A stretch of 64,000 nt of DNA. It comes from an uncultured Bacteroidales bacterium. Lineage in GTDB: Bacteria; Bacteroidota; Bacteroidia; Bacteroidales; Bacteroidaceae. Each line of letters begins with the position of its first letter. Positions within the stretch are counted from its first letter, which is position 1. The position numbers were made by a program, and so were the translations under genes. The stretch is taken from NCBI GenBank assembly GCA_902774335.1, contig CACYHW010000001.1:1-64000 (forward strand). Reading direction: 5' to 3'. This document shows positions 53,619 to 62,600 of this stretch, piece after piece. The notes beneath the pieces are model-generated. The model saw only the letters and a list, made by a program, of their open reading frames with translations. It did no database searches and had not been told where the DNA came from.

Positions 53619-53691
53619 GCGATAGTAGCTCAGTTGGTAGAGCGTTGGCTTCCCAAGCCGAAGGTCGCGGGATCGTGCCCCGTCTATCGCT
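53619..53691 (+). tRNA. tRNA-Gly (anticodon CCC) with atypical T-loop
   Basis: The 73-nt sequence folds as a cloverleaf: acceptor gcgatag/ctatcgc, D-arm gctcagttggtagagc, anticodon loop ttcccaa (anticodon ccc), discriminator T as usual for glycine, and CCA not encoded. The T-loop reads atcgtgc in place of the standard ttcgaat, so the T54-A58 pair is swapped to A54-T58. Confidence 0.9.
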
Positions 53692-53698
53692 CCGGACA

Positions 53699-53760
53699 AG
53701 ATGACAAAGGGGACGGTTCCGTTTGGCTCGAGCCAAACGGAACCGTCCCCTTTGTCATCT
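53699..53760. repeat. 62-bp perfect palindrome (tgacaaaggggacggttc family)
   Basis: Arms 53699-53729 and 53730-53760 are exact complements with no spacer (centre ctcgag). It lies between tRNA-Gly (8 bp away) and the convergent GH51 stop (9 bp away). Confidence 0.95.
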
Positions 53761-53768
53761 GTCACCTA

Positions 53769-55334
53769 TTACTCCACCTCGAGAGTAACAATGCTGGCGG
53801 CCGGAATCTCCAGGATCAGATCGCCGGTCTTCTTGTCAATGCGGGCCTTGTCAAAGTCGGCCAACTTGATCTTGTCGGGGTTCTCGAATGTGTTGTAGTT
53901 CGATGCCTTGTCGCTGGTCAGGATCTTGCCCGATACCTTCTTGGCCTTGATGCCGTCCAGCTTTACAACTACGCTCTGAGCCTCGTCCATCTTGACGTTG
54001 GACATTGAGATGTGCAGCTTGCCGTCCTTCTTTGAAGCGGTTGAGCTGAACAGAGGCAACGGACGTGTTGCGGTCTCATCGGGATTGGCAGCATAGCGCT
54101 CGTTGGGAGTGAGCTTTACATCAACGCCCTCCAGGTCGGTGGGGATGTATGTAGCGTCCATGTGAGGCTTGTACATGTCAAAAAGCCAGTATGTAGGAGT
54201 GAGCACCATCTTGTCGTCCTTGGTCAGGATCATTGACTGGAGCACATTTGCAACCTGGGCGATGTTGGTCATCTGGATGCGGTCGCAGTACTTGTGGAAC
54301 ACGTCAAGTGAAAGTGAAGCCACCAGAGCGTCACGCATGGTGTTCTGCTGGTAGAGCTGTGTGCCGGGCTCCGGTTCCCACCATGTACCCCACTCGTCAA
54401 CCAGCAGCGGAGTCTTGTGCTCGGGATCGTACTTGCTCATGATAGCCAGGTGCTTCTGGATAACAGGCTCAATACCCAGGCACTTGCCCAGAGCCCAGTA
54501 GAAATCCTCCTCGGTAAAGTCCAGAGCGGGCTTCTTGGCACCTACCCAACCTGAAACGGTATAGTAGTGCAGAGATACGGCGTTCATCATTGAACCCACC
54601 TTCTTCATGAGAACCTCGGTCCACTCGTAGTCGTAGTCGGTAGCACCGCTGGCAATCTTGAAGAGCTGTGTGCCGTTAAAGTCACGGCAGTAGGTCTGAT
54701 AACGACGGAAAATGTCGGAGTAGTACTCGGGCAGCATGTTACCGCCGCAACCCCAAGCCTCGTTACCTATACCTATATACTTAACGTGCCAGGGCTCCTC
54801 ACGACCGTTCTGCTTGCGCAGCTTGGCCATAGGACCGTCGGCAGCGTTCATATACTCAATCCACTTGGCAGCCTCCTCGACAGAGCCGCTACCCACGTTC
54901 AGTGAGATATAGGGTTCGCAGCCGATAAGCTCGCACAGGTTCAGGAACTCGTGTGTACCAAAGCTGTTGTCCTCGACAATGCCACCCCAGTTGTTGTTAA
55001 CCATCACAGGACGGTTCTCCTTGGGGCCGATGCCGTCCATCCAGTGGTACTCATCGGCATAGCAGCCGCCCGGCCAGCGCATTACTGGAACCTCAAGCTC
55101 CTTAAGTGCAGCAAGCACGTCGTTGCGGTAACCGTTGGTGTTGGGGATTGACGACTCGGGGCCTACCCACAGACCGCCGTAGATGCAGGTACCCAGATGC
55201 TCCGAGAACTGTCCGTAGATATTCTTGTTGATTGTGGCACCCGGTTTGTCGGCGTGGACATTGACCGTAACTTCATTTTTGGCGCTTACCGACAGGGCTG
55301 CTGTCAGCGAAAGCAGGAAAAAAATCTTCTTCAT
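53769..55334 (-). CDS. Alpha-L-arabinofuranosidase, GH51
   Basis: GH51 enzymes remove arabinofuranose side chains from arabinoxylan and arabinan. The 521-residue protein has a signal peptide (LSLTAALSVSAK) from the ATG at 55334; the frame extends 29 codons further without homology. The barrel shows FSEHLGTCIYGGLWVG, MRWPGGCYADEYHW, the acid/base glutamate in IGNEAWGCGG and the nucleophile glutamate in LLVDEWGTWW. The C-terminal beta domain is normal. The xylanase gene is 1.2 kb away, with mltG between. The minus-strand -7 box TATCTTTG is at 55365-55372. Confidence 0.95.
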   Translation of the reverse strand: MKKIFFLLSLTAALSVSAKNEVTVNVHADKPGATINKNIYGQFSEHLGTCIYGGLWVGPESSIPNTNGYRNDVLAALKELEVPVMRWPGGCYADEYHWMDGIGPKENRPVMVNNNWGGIVEDNSFGTHEFLNLCELIGCEPYISLNVGSGSVEEAAKWIEYMNAADGPMAKLRKQNGREEPWHVKYIGIGNEAWGCGGNMLPEYYSDIFRRYQTYCRDFNGTQLFKIASGATDYDYEWTEVLMKKVGSMMNAVSLHYYTVSGWVGAKKPALDFTEEDFYWALGKCLGIEPVIQKHLAIMSKYDPEHKTPLLVDEWGTWWEPEPGTQLYQQNTMRDALVASLSLDVFHKYCDRIQMTNIAQVANVLQSMILTKDDKMVLTPTYWLFDMYKPHMDATYIPTDLEGVDVKLTPNERYAANPDETATRPLPLFSSTASKKDGKLHISMSNVKMDEAQSVVVKLDGIKAKKVSGKILTSDKASNYNTFENPDKIKLADFDKARIDKKTGDLILEIPAASIVTLEVE

Positions 55335-55364
55335 TATGTTGATGTATTTGTAGATTCGGAGTTT

Positions 55365-55372
55365 CAAAGATA
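55365..55372 (-). promoter_or_regulatory. -7 promoter box for the GH51 gene
   Basis: TATCTTTG on the minus strand, 30 bp before the ATG. The mltG promoter lies 33 bp away on the other strand. Confidence 0.6.
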
Positions 55373-55405
55373 AACAAAAAGGACACATGTAACGTACTTT
55401 ATCAC

Positions 55406-55413
55406 TACTTTTG
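55406..55413 (+). promoter_or_regulatory. -7 promoter box for mltG
   Basis: TACTTTTG matches TAnnTTTG, 19 bp before the ATG. Confidence 0.6.
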
Positions 55414-55432
55414 CGCATCACACTACAATCAG

Positions 55433-56455
55433 ATGACCAAGAGGATTATCATAGTTGTCGCTTCGGCGCTGCTCCTGGCTGGAGCATACTTTGCGTTCCA
55501 TTTCTACAGGCTTTTTACCAACCCGGTATCACTTTGTGACGATTACCGTATCTACATAACCCCTGCCGACACGCAGCAGAGCGTCCTGGAGAGCATACTC
55601 AAAGGCAACCCCGAGGCATCCGTCAAGGGGCTGGAGTACTTCCTGAACCGCCGCGACTACGACAGCCACATCCACACCGGCTGCTACACCGTACTCTCCG
55701 GAGCCGCCCCCAAGCAGGTGGCCGATATGCTCCTGGGAGGAGCCCAGACCCCGGTCCGCCTGACCATCAACAGCACCCGCACAGTGGATCAGATGGTACG
55801 CGCCATATCGGGCCAGATCATGCTGGACTCGGCACAGATAGCATCCCGTCTCAACTCCCCCGCCCTGCTTGACTCGCTGGGCTACACCCCTGCCACGATA
55901 TTCTGCATGATCATCCCCAATACCTATCAGGTATACTGGAACACATCGGCCGACGCCCTGATATCCCGTCTGGTCAAGGAGCGCGACCGTTTCTGGACCG
56001 ATGAGCGCAAAGCCAAGGCCAAGAATATAGGACTGACCGAGCAGGAGGTGGTAACCCTGGCCTCAATCGTTGAGGAGGAGACCTCCAAGTCCGATGAGCT
56101 GACAGTCGTGGCCGGACTCTACATGAACAGACTCAAGAGAAAAATGCCGCTCCAGGCCGATCCCACAGTGATATTCGCCCTGGGAGGCGAAAGACCCAAG
56201 CGCGTGCTCAAGAAACACCTTGAGGTGGATTCACCCTACAATACATACAAGTATCCCGGGCTTCCCCCCGCCCCCATCCGTTTTGTAAGCACACGCAGCA
56301 TCGATGCCGTGCTCAACTACAGCAAACATAACTACCTATATATGTGTGCCAAGGAGGATTTCAGCGGATACCACAACTTTACGGCATCGCTCTCACAGCA
56401 TAACGCCAACGCTGCACGCTACCAACGGGCACTGCGCAATGCAGGCATAAGATAA
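55433..56455 (+). CDS. mltG: Endolytic murein transglycosylase MltG
   Basis: MltG cuts nascent peptidoglycan glycan strands and sets their length. The 340-residue inner-membrane protein has one N-terminal helix (about residues 5-22), a LysM-like region and the YceG domain. The catalytic glutamate lies in VTLASIVEEET. The motifs MPLQADPTVIFALG, SPYNTYKYPGLPPAPI and YHNFTASLSQHN are typical. A hairpin terminator lies between it and the convergent xylanase gene. Confidence 0.95.
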   Translation: MTKRIIIVVASALLLAGAYFAFHFYRLFTNPVSLCDDYRIYITPADTQQSVLESILKGNPEASVKGLEYFLNRRDYDSHIHTGCYTVLSGAAPKQVADMLLGGAQTPVRLTINSTRTVDQMVRAISGQIMLDSAQIASRLNSPALLDSLGYTPATIFCMIIPNTYQVYWNTSADALISRLVKERDRFWTDERKAKAKNIGLTEQEVVTLASIVEEETSKSDELTVVAGLYMNRLKRKMPLQADPTVIFALGGERPKRVLKKHLEVDSPYNTYKYPGLPPAPIRFVSTRSIDAVLNYSKHNYLYMCAKEDFSGYHNFTASLSQHNANAARYQRALRNAGIR

Positions 56456-56458
56456 AGA

Positions 56459-56487
56459 AACAGGGGCCCTGAGGTCCCTGTTCCTGT
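56459..56487. terminator. Terminator between mltG and the GH10 gene
   Basis: The stem aacaggg/ccctgtt (56459-56482) is followed by tcctgttt and lies between two convergent genes. It is of modest strength. Confidence 0.6.
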
Positions 56488-56505
56488 TTATTGCAGCACC
56501 TGTAA

Positions 56506-58938
56506 TCAGTGCTTTATCATTACCTTCTTTCCGCCTATGATATAGAGGCCGTCGGGCAGATCCTCCAAATTATCAATGGTACCGTCTGACATAACCTTAC
56601 GTCCCACAATGTCATATACATCATGCGTCTTGGGCTGCGGGCTGTACCAAACGGGATCATCGTCCTCGGTATCGGCTACGATATCTTCCACACCCGTCAT
56701 TACGGTAGCTCTCTTCTGGTAGGTCTTACGTACGTCGATATATGCCTGGTGCGGAGTAAGGTCGGCAAAGAAGAACAGAGGCTTGGTACCTTCACTTCCG
56801 TCCAGCCATGACTGGTTGTCACGTACGCCCCAAACCATGAAAGTAGGCACATTGTCATACTTGATCATTATCTCTGCTATCTGGGCGTATTTCTCAGCCT
56901 GGATTCTCAGCTCTTCGGCCGATATCTCCCTTACGCATTTCTTGTCACGGACCTCACCACCCGGCATATCCATCTCGGTGATGATACAGTTAAGACCTAT
57001 GGCACGGAACTGTTTGACAGTCTCCTCAATCTGTTCAGGCTGAAGGCCCGATACAGATGTATGCATCTGCATACCTACGCCGTCAATCGGAATACCGGAA
57101 TCCTTAAGTCTCTTAGCCAGATTGTACATGGCGTGTGTCTTACCGTTCTCGTAGTGACCGTTGCCCCAGTGGCCGATGTTATAGTCGTTGATATAGAGTT
57201 TGGCATCGGGGTCGGCCTGATGTGCCCATACAAATGCCGAGTCAATATAATCCTCACCGCCAAAGCCGGAATACCATACAGAGTATGTACGGGTTGAATA
57301 GCCGTCGCCTACAGCACGGCCCACATTCTCCTCAAGGCACTCATTGACCACATCCCATTCGGCAATCTTACCTTTCCAATGACCTACCACATTATATATA
57401 TGGTTCTTAAGAATCTTGATTGCCTCCTGTCTCTTGGCAGCTCCAGACAGACCGTTCAGTGTATTTGCCACCCAATCAGGATTCTGTCCGTGCCATGTAA
57501 GAGTATGTCCGCGTACTTTCATACCGTTCTGATGGGCAAAATTGACAACACCGTCGGCCTGCCAGTTGAAGCCGTTACGTGATGGCTCTGTGGCGTCAAA
57601 CTTCATAGCGTTTTCAAGAACCACCATATTGAAGTTACCCACAACAGTCTTACCGAAATCGTCATTTGTACTTATACCCGGATTGACGCAGGTACCAAAA
57701 TTCTTACCTATCTTGTTAGCCCAGTATTTTACTGTCGACTCAGGCCTGTTAAGGCTGTATTCAGACAGCAGGAACACAATTTCATCTATATAGAACTCAG
57801 CAGCCTCCGAGTGCAGTCCTATTCTCATCTGTTTTGCAAGGGAGTTCTTGCTAAGGGCCAGGCTAAGAACATTGTTAACCCACGAGCCCTTGGTCAAGGC
57901 GTTTGACGGAGCCGTCTTATGAGCATAAATGCCACCCCATGTCACATCAAAGGCAGCATCGGCTGATGCATCATCGACACGTTTGATATTGATTGACATC
58001 TGATTTGTCAACTTGAGTACAGATGCAGCCGACAAAATGCTTTCAGTACCCTCTTTCACAGGATTGTCAAGTTCCACATAGCCTATCTTTCCTTCCACTG
58101 AGGTAACATGAAGCACCTTATTCTTGCGGCCGTCCATCTCAACGACAGCAGTTGCGCCCTCTATGGGACTCTTACCGCCAAGTTCATAGACGGGGAACTC
58201 GGTACCAACTTCAAACTTCTCAAAGTCATAGGCAATGAGCTTGTCCATTTGGTAATCCAGATCCGAGCTGGCTGCGGCATAAGCCTCCTCAAAAGCCTGT
58301 AACTGCAAATCCCTCTCAGCAAGCCCGGCCTTGAAAATGGAGTCCTGTCTTGCCTTCTCCTTTGCCTCAGCCTCACGCTCATATGCATCCTCGGAGGCCA
58401 GGAAAACAATGTTGTCGATATAATAATCGGCATTGGCCACATAGAGACCAATCCTCATTGTCTTGCTGAGTGAACTCTTGGCCAGCTCAATGGGCTTATA
58501 TACGCAATCCTTCCAGACACCGGCGGTAAATACCGACGGATTGGAGTTACTGTCCTTGTAGCCCGATACCTTACCGTAATAGAGTTCGAAATGACAGTTT
58601 GCAGCCTGGTCGTATGCCACATTGCTCTTGATCGAAAGAGTCAGGACGGGATACTTCTTCATTGTTGAAGCCGACAGATCATCTGGATTAGCCAGCTCCA
58701 CGTATCCGGGTACCGCGCCCGTCGTAATATGAAGTACCTTATTGTCAGGATTATTCGGATCAACCTCAACCACTGCGCTCGCACCTTCGACAGCGGCACC
58801 GTCAACTGTAACTACCGGATATGTCTTGCCAACAGCCTGATCATCAAAGGAATCGCCGATAGCATAGAAATCATTATGAATGGCAAAGGTGATTAAGTTG
58901 GAAGAAACGAGTAATAACAGAAGTAAAATTCTCTTCAT
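56506..58938 (-). CDS. Endo-1,4-beta-xylanase, GH10, with duplicated N-terminal module and T9SS tail
   Basis: This 810-residue enzyme starts with a signal peptide. Two similar beta-sandwich modules follow (about residues 25-190 and 240-395), each containing a VVEV/VVEMD...KVLHIT/VLHVTS segment and MRIGL...YIDNIVFL/YIDEIVFL. A charged coiled-coil linker (about 190-240, EREAEAKEKARQDSI) separates them. These modules are probably carbohydrate-binding. The GH10 barrel (about 400-740) has NAMKFDATEP, the acid/base glutamate in WDVVNECLE and the nucleophile glutamate in CIITEMDMP. The tail (VYDIVGRKVM, GLYIIGGKKVMIKH) fits a T9SS type A sorting domain, so the enzyme is likely on the cell surface. 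The ATG at 58938 was chosen over a GTG two codons earlier. Confidence 0.95.
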   Translation of the reverse strand: MKRILLLLLLVSSNLITFAIHNDFYAIGDSFDDQAVGKTYPVVTVDGAAVEGASAVVEVDPNNPDNKVLHITTGAVPGYVELANPDDLSASTMKKYPVLTLSIKSNVAYDQAANCHFELYYGKVSGYKDSNSNPSVFTAGVWKDCVYKPIELAKSSLSKTMRIGLYVANADYYIDNIVFLASEDAYEREAEAKEKARQDSIFKAGLAERDLQLQAFEEAYAAASSDLDYQMDKLIAYDFEKFEVGTEFPVYELGGKSPIEGATAVVEMDGRKNKVLHVTSVEGKIGYVELDNPVKEGTESILSAASVLKLTNQMSINIKRVDDASADAAFDVTWGGIYAHKTAPSNALTKGSWVNNVLSLALSKNSLAKQMRIGLHSEAAEFYIDEIVFLLSEYSLNRPESTVKYWANKIGKNFGTCVNPGISTNDDFGKTVVGNFNMVVLENAMKFDATEPSRNGFNWQADGVVNFAHQNGMKVRGHTLTWHGQNPDWVANTLNGLSGAAKRQEAIKILKNHIYNVVGHWKGKIAEWDVVNECLEENVGRAVGDGYSTRTYSVWYSGFGGEDYIDSAFVWAHQADPDAKLYINDYNIGHWGNGHYENGKTHAMYNLAKRLKDSGIPIDGVGMQMHTSVSGLQPEQIEETVKQFRAIGLNCIITEMDMPGGEVRDKKCVREISAEELRIQAEKYAQIAEIMIKYDNVPTFMVWGVRDNQSWLDGSEGTKPLFFFADLTPHQAYIDVRKTYQKRATVMTGVEDIVADTEDDDPVWYSPQPKTHDVYDIVGRKVMSDGTIDNLEDLPDGLYIIGGKKVMIKH

Positions 58939-58984
58939 AAGCACGTCAGTAATTAGTTAAGTGATAATTTGGAAAAATAACCCA

Positions 58985-58992
58985 CAAATATA
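58985..58992 (-). promoter_or_regulatory. -7 promoter box for the GH10 gene
   Basis: TATATTTG on the minus strand matches TAnnTTTG, 46 bp before the ATG. Confidence 0.55.
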
Positions 58993-59027
58993 CATATTTG
59001 CGGCAATACATCTCTATAAAAGAGAAT

Positions 59028-59209
59028 AAAAAAAACCGCACCGGTGATGTGATGAGAACTCCGAGAAATTAAGTTTTGAGCGCCCGGTCCCCTTTGTAAT
59101 CCACCGACCGAAGGTTACCCCCTAAGGGGCGTGGCCCGCCATTGGAAACCAGAGCAATCCCGGTTCTTCATATTTTTTGATGAGTCTCCCGATCTAACCC
59201 GATGCGGTT
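59028..59209 (-). ncRNA. Structured RNA candidate, 6S-like
   Basis: This minus-strand unit of about 180 nt fills the 333-bp gap between the GH10 and rplT genes. The ends pair over 11 bp (aaccgcatcgg with ccggtgcggtt, one U-G). Inside is a second helix (gagactc with gagttctc), then a large asymmetric bubble, then a helix gctctggtttcc with ggggaccgggcgc that leads to small hairpins. A T run ends it. Length and rod-with-bubble layout resemble 6S RNA, which binds RNA polymerase. A near-consensus -7 box (TATCTTCG) is at 59213-59220. The gene identity is not proven. Confidence 0.45.
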
Positions 59210-59223
59210 ATGCGAAGATACAC

Positions 59224-59259
59224 AAAAAGCGGGAGGATTGAAGCATCCTCCCGCTTTTT
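59224..59259 (-). terminator. Terminator after rplT
   Basis: The arms aaaaagcgggaggat (59224-59238) and atcctcccgcttttt (59245-59259) form a perfect 15-bp stem-loop, ending the infC-rpmI-rplT operon. Confidence 0.9.
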
Positions 59260-59277
59260 AACTTATGGGACCGGTTT

Positions 59278-59622
59278 TTACTTAACCTTTTTAACGATAG
59301 CCTTGAAAGCCTCGGGGTTGTTCATAGCCAGGTCGGCCAGCACCTTGCGGTTGATCTCGATGCCTGCCTTATGGATGGCACCCATGAGCTGTGAATAGTT
59401 CATACCCTCAAGACGGGCAGCAGCGTTGATACGCTGGATCCACAGTGCACGGAACTCTCTCTTCTTGTTCTTACGGTCACGGAATGCGTATGTCAGACCC
59501 TTCTCCCATGTATTCTTGGCAACGGTCCAAACGTTCTTTCTTGCACCAAAGTAACCTCTGGTAAGACCTAAAATTTTCTTTCTCTTTGCTCTTGAAGCAA
59601 CGTGATTTACTGATCTCGGCAT
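59278..59622 (-). CDS. rplT: 50S ribosomal protein L20
   Basis: L20 binds 23S rRNA early in large-subunit assembly. The 114-residue protein has the conserved N-terminus [20 protein letters not shown], then [28 protein letters not shown] and [16 protein letters not shown]. It is the last gene of infC-rpmI-rplT, 93 bp after rpmI, and is followed by a strong terminator. Confidence 0.98.
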   Translation of the reverse strand: MPRSVNHVASRAKRKKILGLTRGYFGARKNVWTVAKNTWEKGLTYAFRDRKNKKREFRALWIQRINAAARLEGMNYSQLMGAIHKAGIEINRKVLADLAMNNPEAFKAIVKKVK

Positions 59623-59715
59623 AGTTTTTTGTTTTTTGAATGTCAGCGCCCATCAAAATAGGACTTAAAGGCTGACAAGTCGGTTAATTTTCTTTTGACT
59701 GATCTCTTAATCGGG

Positions 59716-59913
59716 TTATCTCATGCAAAGCAGGTCCTTAACCATCTTTACGTTGGCCTGGTCCAGCAGAGTGAAGTGATCCAGATTTCTCTTACGCTTC
59801 TTTGACTTCTTAGTCAGGATGTGACTGTGATAAGCGTGTTTTCTCTTGATTTTGCCCGATCCGGTAAGAGCGAATCTTTTTTTGGAACCGGAATTAGTCT
59901 TTGATTTCAACAT
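59716..59913 (-). CDS. rpmI: 50S ribosomal protein L35
   Basis: This 65-residue basic protein shows the L35 pattern: [40 protein letters not shown] and VKMVKDLL. It lies between infC and rplT, which is the usual order. Confidence 0.97.
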   Translation of the reverse strand: MLKSKTNSGSKKRFALTGSGKIKRKHAYHSHILTKKSKKRKRNLDHFTLLDQANVKMVKDLLCMR

Positions 59914-59978
59914 TGTTATTAAAAGTTTTGTTTGTTATTTATAACCGTACGCACCATGCCGGAGCGCAGCGGTCGTAT

Positions 59979-60545
59979 TTACTCTTTATCCTCTTCCTGC
60001 TTGGCATCCTTCTTGGGAGCGCCACCCTTCTTGGGCGATATGAATATTGTCATACGCTTGCCCTCCAGGATAGGAGCCTGCTCCTGCTTTCCGTACTCCT
60101 CAAGGTCTTTTGCAAAACGGGCCAGGATGTTCTCGCCCTGCTCCTTGAACAGTATTGAACGGCCGCGGAAGAACACGTATGCCTTAACCTTGTCACCGTT
60201 CTGCAGGAAGCCCATGGCGTGCTTAAGCTTGAAGTTGTAGTCGTGATCATCGGTCTGGGGTCCGAAACGGATCTCCTTGACATCAATCTTGACCTGCTTG
60301 GCCTTGGCCTCCTTCTGCTTCTTTTTGAGCTGATAAATGAACTTGGAGAAATCTACGATTCTGCATACCGGAGGAACGGCATTGGGCGAAATCAGAACCA
60401 GATCCAGCTCCATCTCATCGGCTATTTTAAGTGCTTCACGCAGGGGAACCACCTTGGACTCAATGTCATCACCGACTATACGGACCTCTCTGGCACGAAT
60501 CTCATCGTTAACCTGAAACTGGTCACTCAAATTGTCTTTCTTCAT
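59979..60545 (-). CDS. infC: Translation initiation factor IF-3
   Basis: IF-3 binds the 30S subunit and checks the initiator tRNA. The 188-residue protein has the N domain ([36 protein letters not shown]), a basic linker ([20 protein letters not shown]) and the C domain ([20 protein letters not shown]). The tail is longer and charged ([17 protein letters not shown]). The start is ATG, unlike the AUU of E. coli. A minus-strand -7 box TAATTTTG (60605-60612) overlaps the thrS stop, so infC may have its own promoter. Confidence 0.97.
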   Translation of the reverse strand: MKKDNLSDQFQVNDEIRAREVRIVGDDIESKVVPLREALKIADEMELDLVLISPNAVPPVCRIVDFSKFIYQLKKKQKEAKAKQVKIDVKEIRFGPQTDDHDYNFKLKHAMGFLQNGDKVKAYVFFRGRSILFKEQGENILARFAKDLEEYGKQEQAPILEGKRMTIFISPKKGGAPKKDAKQEEDKE

Positions 60546-60604
60546 TCAGAATCAATTAATCTCTATATTCCTTTAAAAACTCTCAATTAAACAGAATTAG
60601 CGCG

Positions 60605-60612
60605 CAAAATTA
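60605..60612 (-). promoter_or_regulatory. -7 promoter box for infC at the thrS stop
   Basis: TAATTTTG on the minus strand includes the TAA stop of thrS, 60 bp before the infC ATG. Confidence 0.45.
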
Positions 60613-62556
60613 CCATTTATTTATCATAGAATTAACTTCTTCGGCAATTTTTTTACCGAAATCGTCAATTTTCATGTTTCCAAGGTTCTCGGCACCCTGC
60701 TTACGGACGTTAACCTCGCCCATCTCGGCCTCCTTCTCACCTACTACAAGCATATAGGGAATGTGCTTGACCTCGTTGTCACGGATCTTGCGTCCAATCT
60801 TCTCGTTGCGGTCATCCACAAAGCCGCGGATCTCGTAACGGTCCTCAAGCTCCTTCTGTACCTTATATGCATATTCGTTGGCCTTCTCGGAGATAGGCAG
60901 GATAGCCACCTGGTCAGGTGTGAGCCAGAGCGGGAACTTACCTGCGGTATGCTCAATGAGCACAGCCACAAAACGCTCCATTGAACCGAACGGTGCGCGG
61001 TGAATCATAACCGGACGCTCCTTCTGGTTGTCTGAAGCAATATACTCGAGCTCGAAACGCTGCGGCAGGTTGTAGTCAACCTGGATGGTACCCAGCTGCC
61101 AGCGACGGCCCAGGGCATCCTTAACCATGAAATCCAGCTTAGGACCGTAGAAGGCAGCCTCACCGTACTCAACGGTAGCCTTGAGGCCCTTCTCCTGGCA
61201 AGCCTCTACGATAGCGCTCTCGGCCTTCTCCCAAACCTCGTCGCTTCCTACATACTTCTCGTGGTCGTTAGGATCACGCAGTGATATCTGAGCCTCGAAG
61301 TTGTCAAAGTCAAGGGCCTTGAAGATAATCTCGATAATCTCCATTACGCGGATGAACTCACCCTTTACCTGATCGGGACGGCAGAAGATATGTGCATCGT
61401 CCTGGGTGAAGCTGCGTACGCGGGTCAGTCCGTGAAGCTCACCGCTCTGCTCGTAACGGTATACCGTACCGAACTCGGCTATGCGCAGAGGCAGGTCGCG
61501 GTATGAGCGGGGCTGTGACTTGAATATGCAGCAGTGGTGAGGGCAGTTCATAGGCTTGAGCAGGTAGCACTCACCCTCCTCGGGAGTGGTGATGGGCTGG
61601 AAGCTGTCCTTGCCGTAGTGATCCCAGTGACCTGAGGTTACATAGAGCTGCTTTGAACCGATATGCGGAGTGATTACCTGCTGGTAACCGTAACGCTTCT
61701 GGATACGTGAAAGGAAGTCCTGCAGGCGCAGACGCAGTGCTGTACCTTTGGGGAGCCAGATGGGAAGGCCCTTACCTACCATGTCGCTGAACATAAAGAG
61801 TTCCATCTCCTTACCGATTCTGCGGTGGTCACGCTTCTTGGCCTCCTCGAGCAGCTCCAGATACTCATCCAGCATCTTCTGCTTGGGGAATGTGATACCG
61901 TAGATACGGGTCATCTGGGGACGCTTCTCGTCACCGCGCCAGTATGCGGCCGATGTAGCCAGCAGTTTGATGGCCTTGATTGCACCGGTGTCAACCAGGT
62001 GCGGTCCGCGGCACAGGTCAGTGTAGTTGCCCTGAGTGTAGGTGGTGATGGTTCCGTCCTCCAGGTCGGCAATGAGCTCGTTCTTGTAGCTCTGGCCGCG
62101 TGAGGCGAAGAACTTGAGTGCATCGGCCTTTGAAATCTCCTCGCGGACCAGTTTCTCCTTCTTCTGAACCAGTTCCTTCATCTTGGCCTCGATGGCGGGG
62201 AAATCGCTCTCCTTGATAACGACGCCTTCGGGAGGCATGATGTCATAGTAGAATCCCTTCTCGATTGCCGGACCGATACCGAACTGTGTGCCGGGATAGA
62301 GCTCCTGCAGGGCCTCGGCCATAAGGTGGGCGCTGGTGTGCCAGTAAGCATGCTTGGCCTCCTCGTCCTCCCACTTGTGCAGCTTGATGGTAGCATCGGT
62401 GGTTATGGGGCGGTTGAGCTCTGTAATCTGGTCGTTCACACTGCAGGCCAACACATCCTGTGCCAGTCTCTGGCTGATGCTCTCAGCAATCTCATAACCG
62501 GTCACGCCGCTTTCATATTCGCGTACGGAACCGTCGGGAAACGTAATCTTTATCAT
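60610..62556 (-). CDS. thrS: Threonine-tRNA ligase
   Basis: ThrRS charges tRNA-Thr. The 648-residue protein has the N-terminal TGS domain ([16 protein letters not shown]), the editing domain (about residues 65-225) with [11 protein letters not shown], the class II core motif 2 ([22 protein letters not shown]) and motif 3 ([18 protein letters not shown]), and the anticodon-binding domain at the end. The zinc ligands fit [12 protein letters not shown] and later HRAPFG. It is upstream of infC in the classical order. Confidence 0.97.
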   Translation of the reverse strand: MIKITFPDGSVREYESGVTGYEIAESISQRLAQDVLACSVNDQITELNRPITTDATIKLHKWEDEEAKHAYWHTSAHLMAEALQELYPGTQFGIGPAIEKGFYYDIMPPEGVVIKESDFPAIEAKMKELVQKKEKLVREEISKADALKFFASRGQSYKNELIADLEDGTITTYTQGNYTDLCRGPHLVDTGAIKAIKLLATSAAYWRGDEKRPQMTRIYGITFPKQKMLDEYLELLEEAKKRDHRRIGKEMELFMFSDMVGKGLPIWLPKGTALRLRLQDFLSRIQKRYGYQQVITPHIGSKQLYVTSGHWDHYGKDSFQPITTPEEGECYLLKPMNCPHHCCIFKSQPRSYRDLPLRIAEFGTVYRYEQSGELHGLTRVRSFTQDDAHIFCRPDQVKGEFIRVMEIIEIIFKALDFDNFEAQISLRDPNDHEKYVGSDEVWEKAESAIVEACQEKGLKATVEYGEAAFYGPKLDFMVKDALGRRWQLGTIQVDYNLPQRFELEYIASDNQKERPVMIHRAPFGSMERFVAVLIEHTAGKFPLWLTPDQVAILPISEKANEYAYKVQKELEDRYEIRGFVDDRNEKIGRKIRDNEVKHIPYMLVVGEKEAEMGEVNVRKQGAENLGNMKIDDFGKKIAEEVNSMINKW

Positions 62557-62587
62557 GTTGTTTTATAGTAATTTCTATTAGAGCGTG

Positions 62588-62595
62588 CAAAATTA
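62588..62595 (-). promoter_or_regulatory. -7 promoter box for thrS
   Basis: TAATTTTG on the minus strand matches TAnnTTTG, 31 bp before the thrS ATG. Confidence 0.5.
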
Positions 62596-62600
62596 TCAAT

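Noticed and set aside
18961-53760. Palindromes considered as a CRISPR array or phage attachment sites
   Set aside because: Copies are kilobases apart with no spacers, no cas genes and no integrase nearby.
53769-55421. Longer GH51 start at 55421
   Set aside because: The extra 29 residues break the signal peptide, and a promoter box lies at 55365-55372 inside the extension.
59916-60545. L20-type autoregulatory leader before the infC operon
   Set aside because: I could not find the paired stem elements known from other phyla in the short upstream region.
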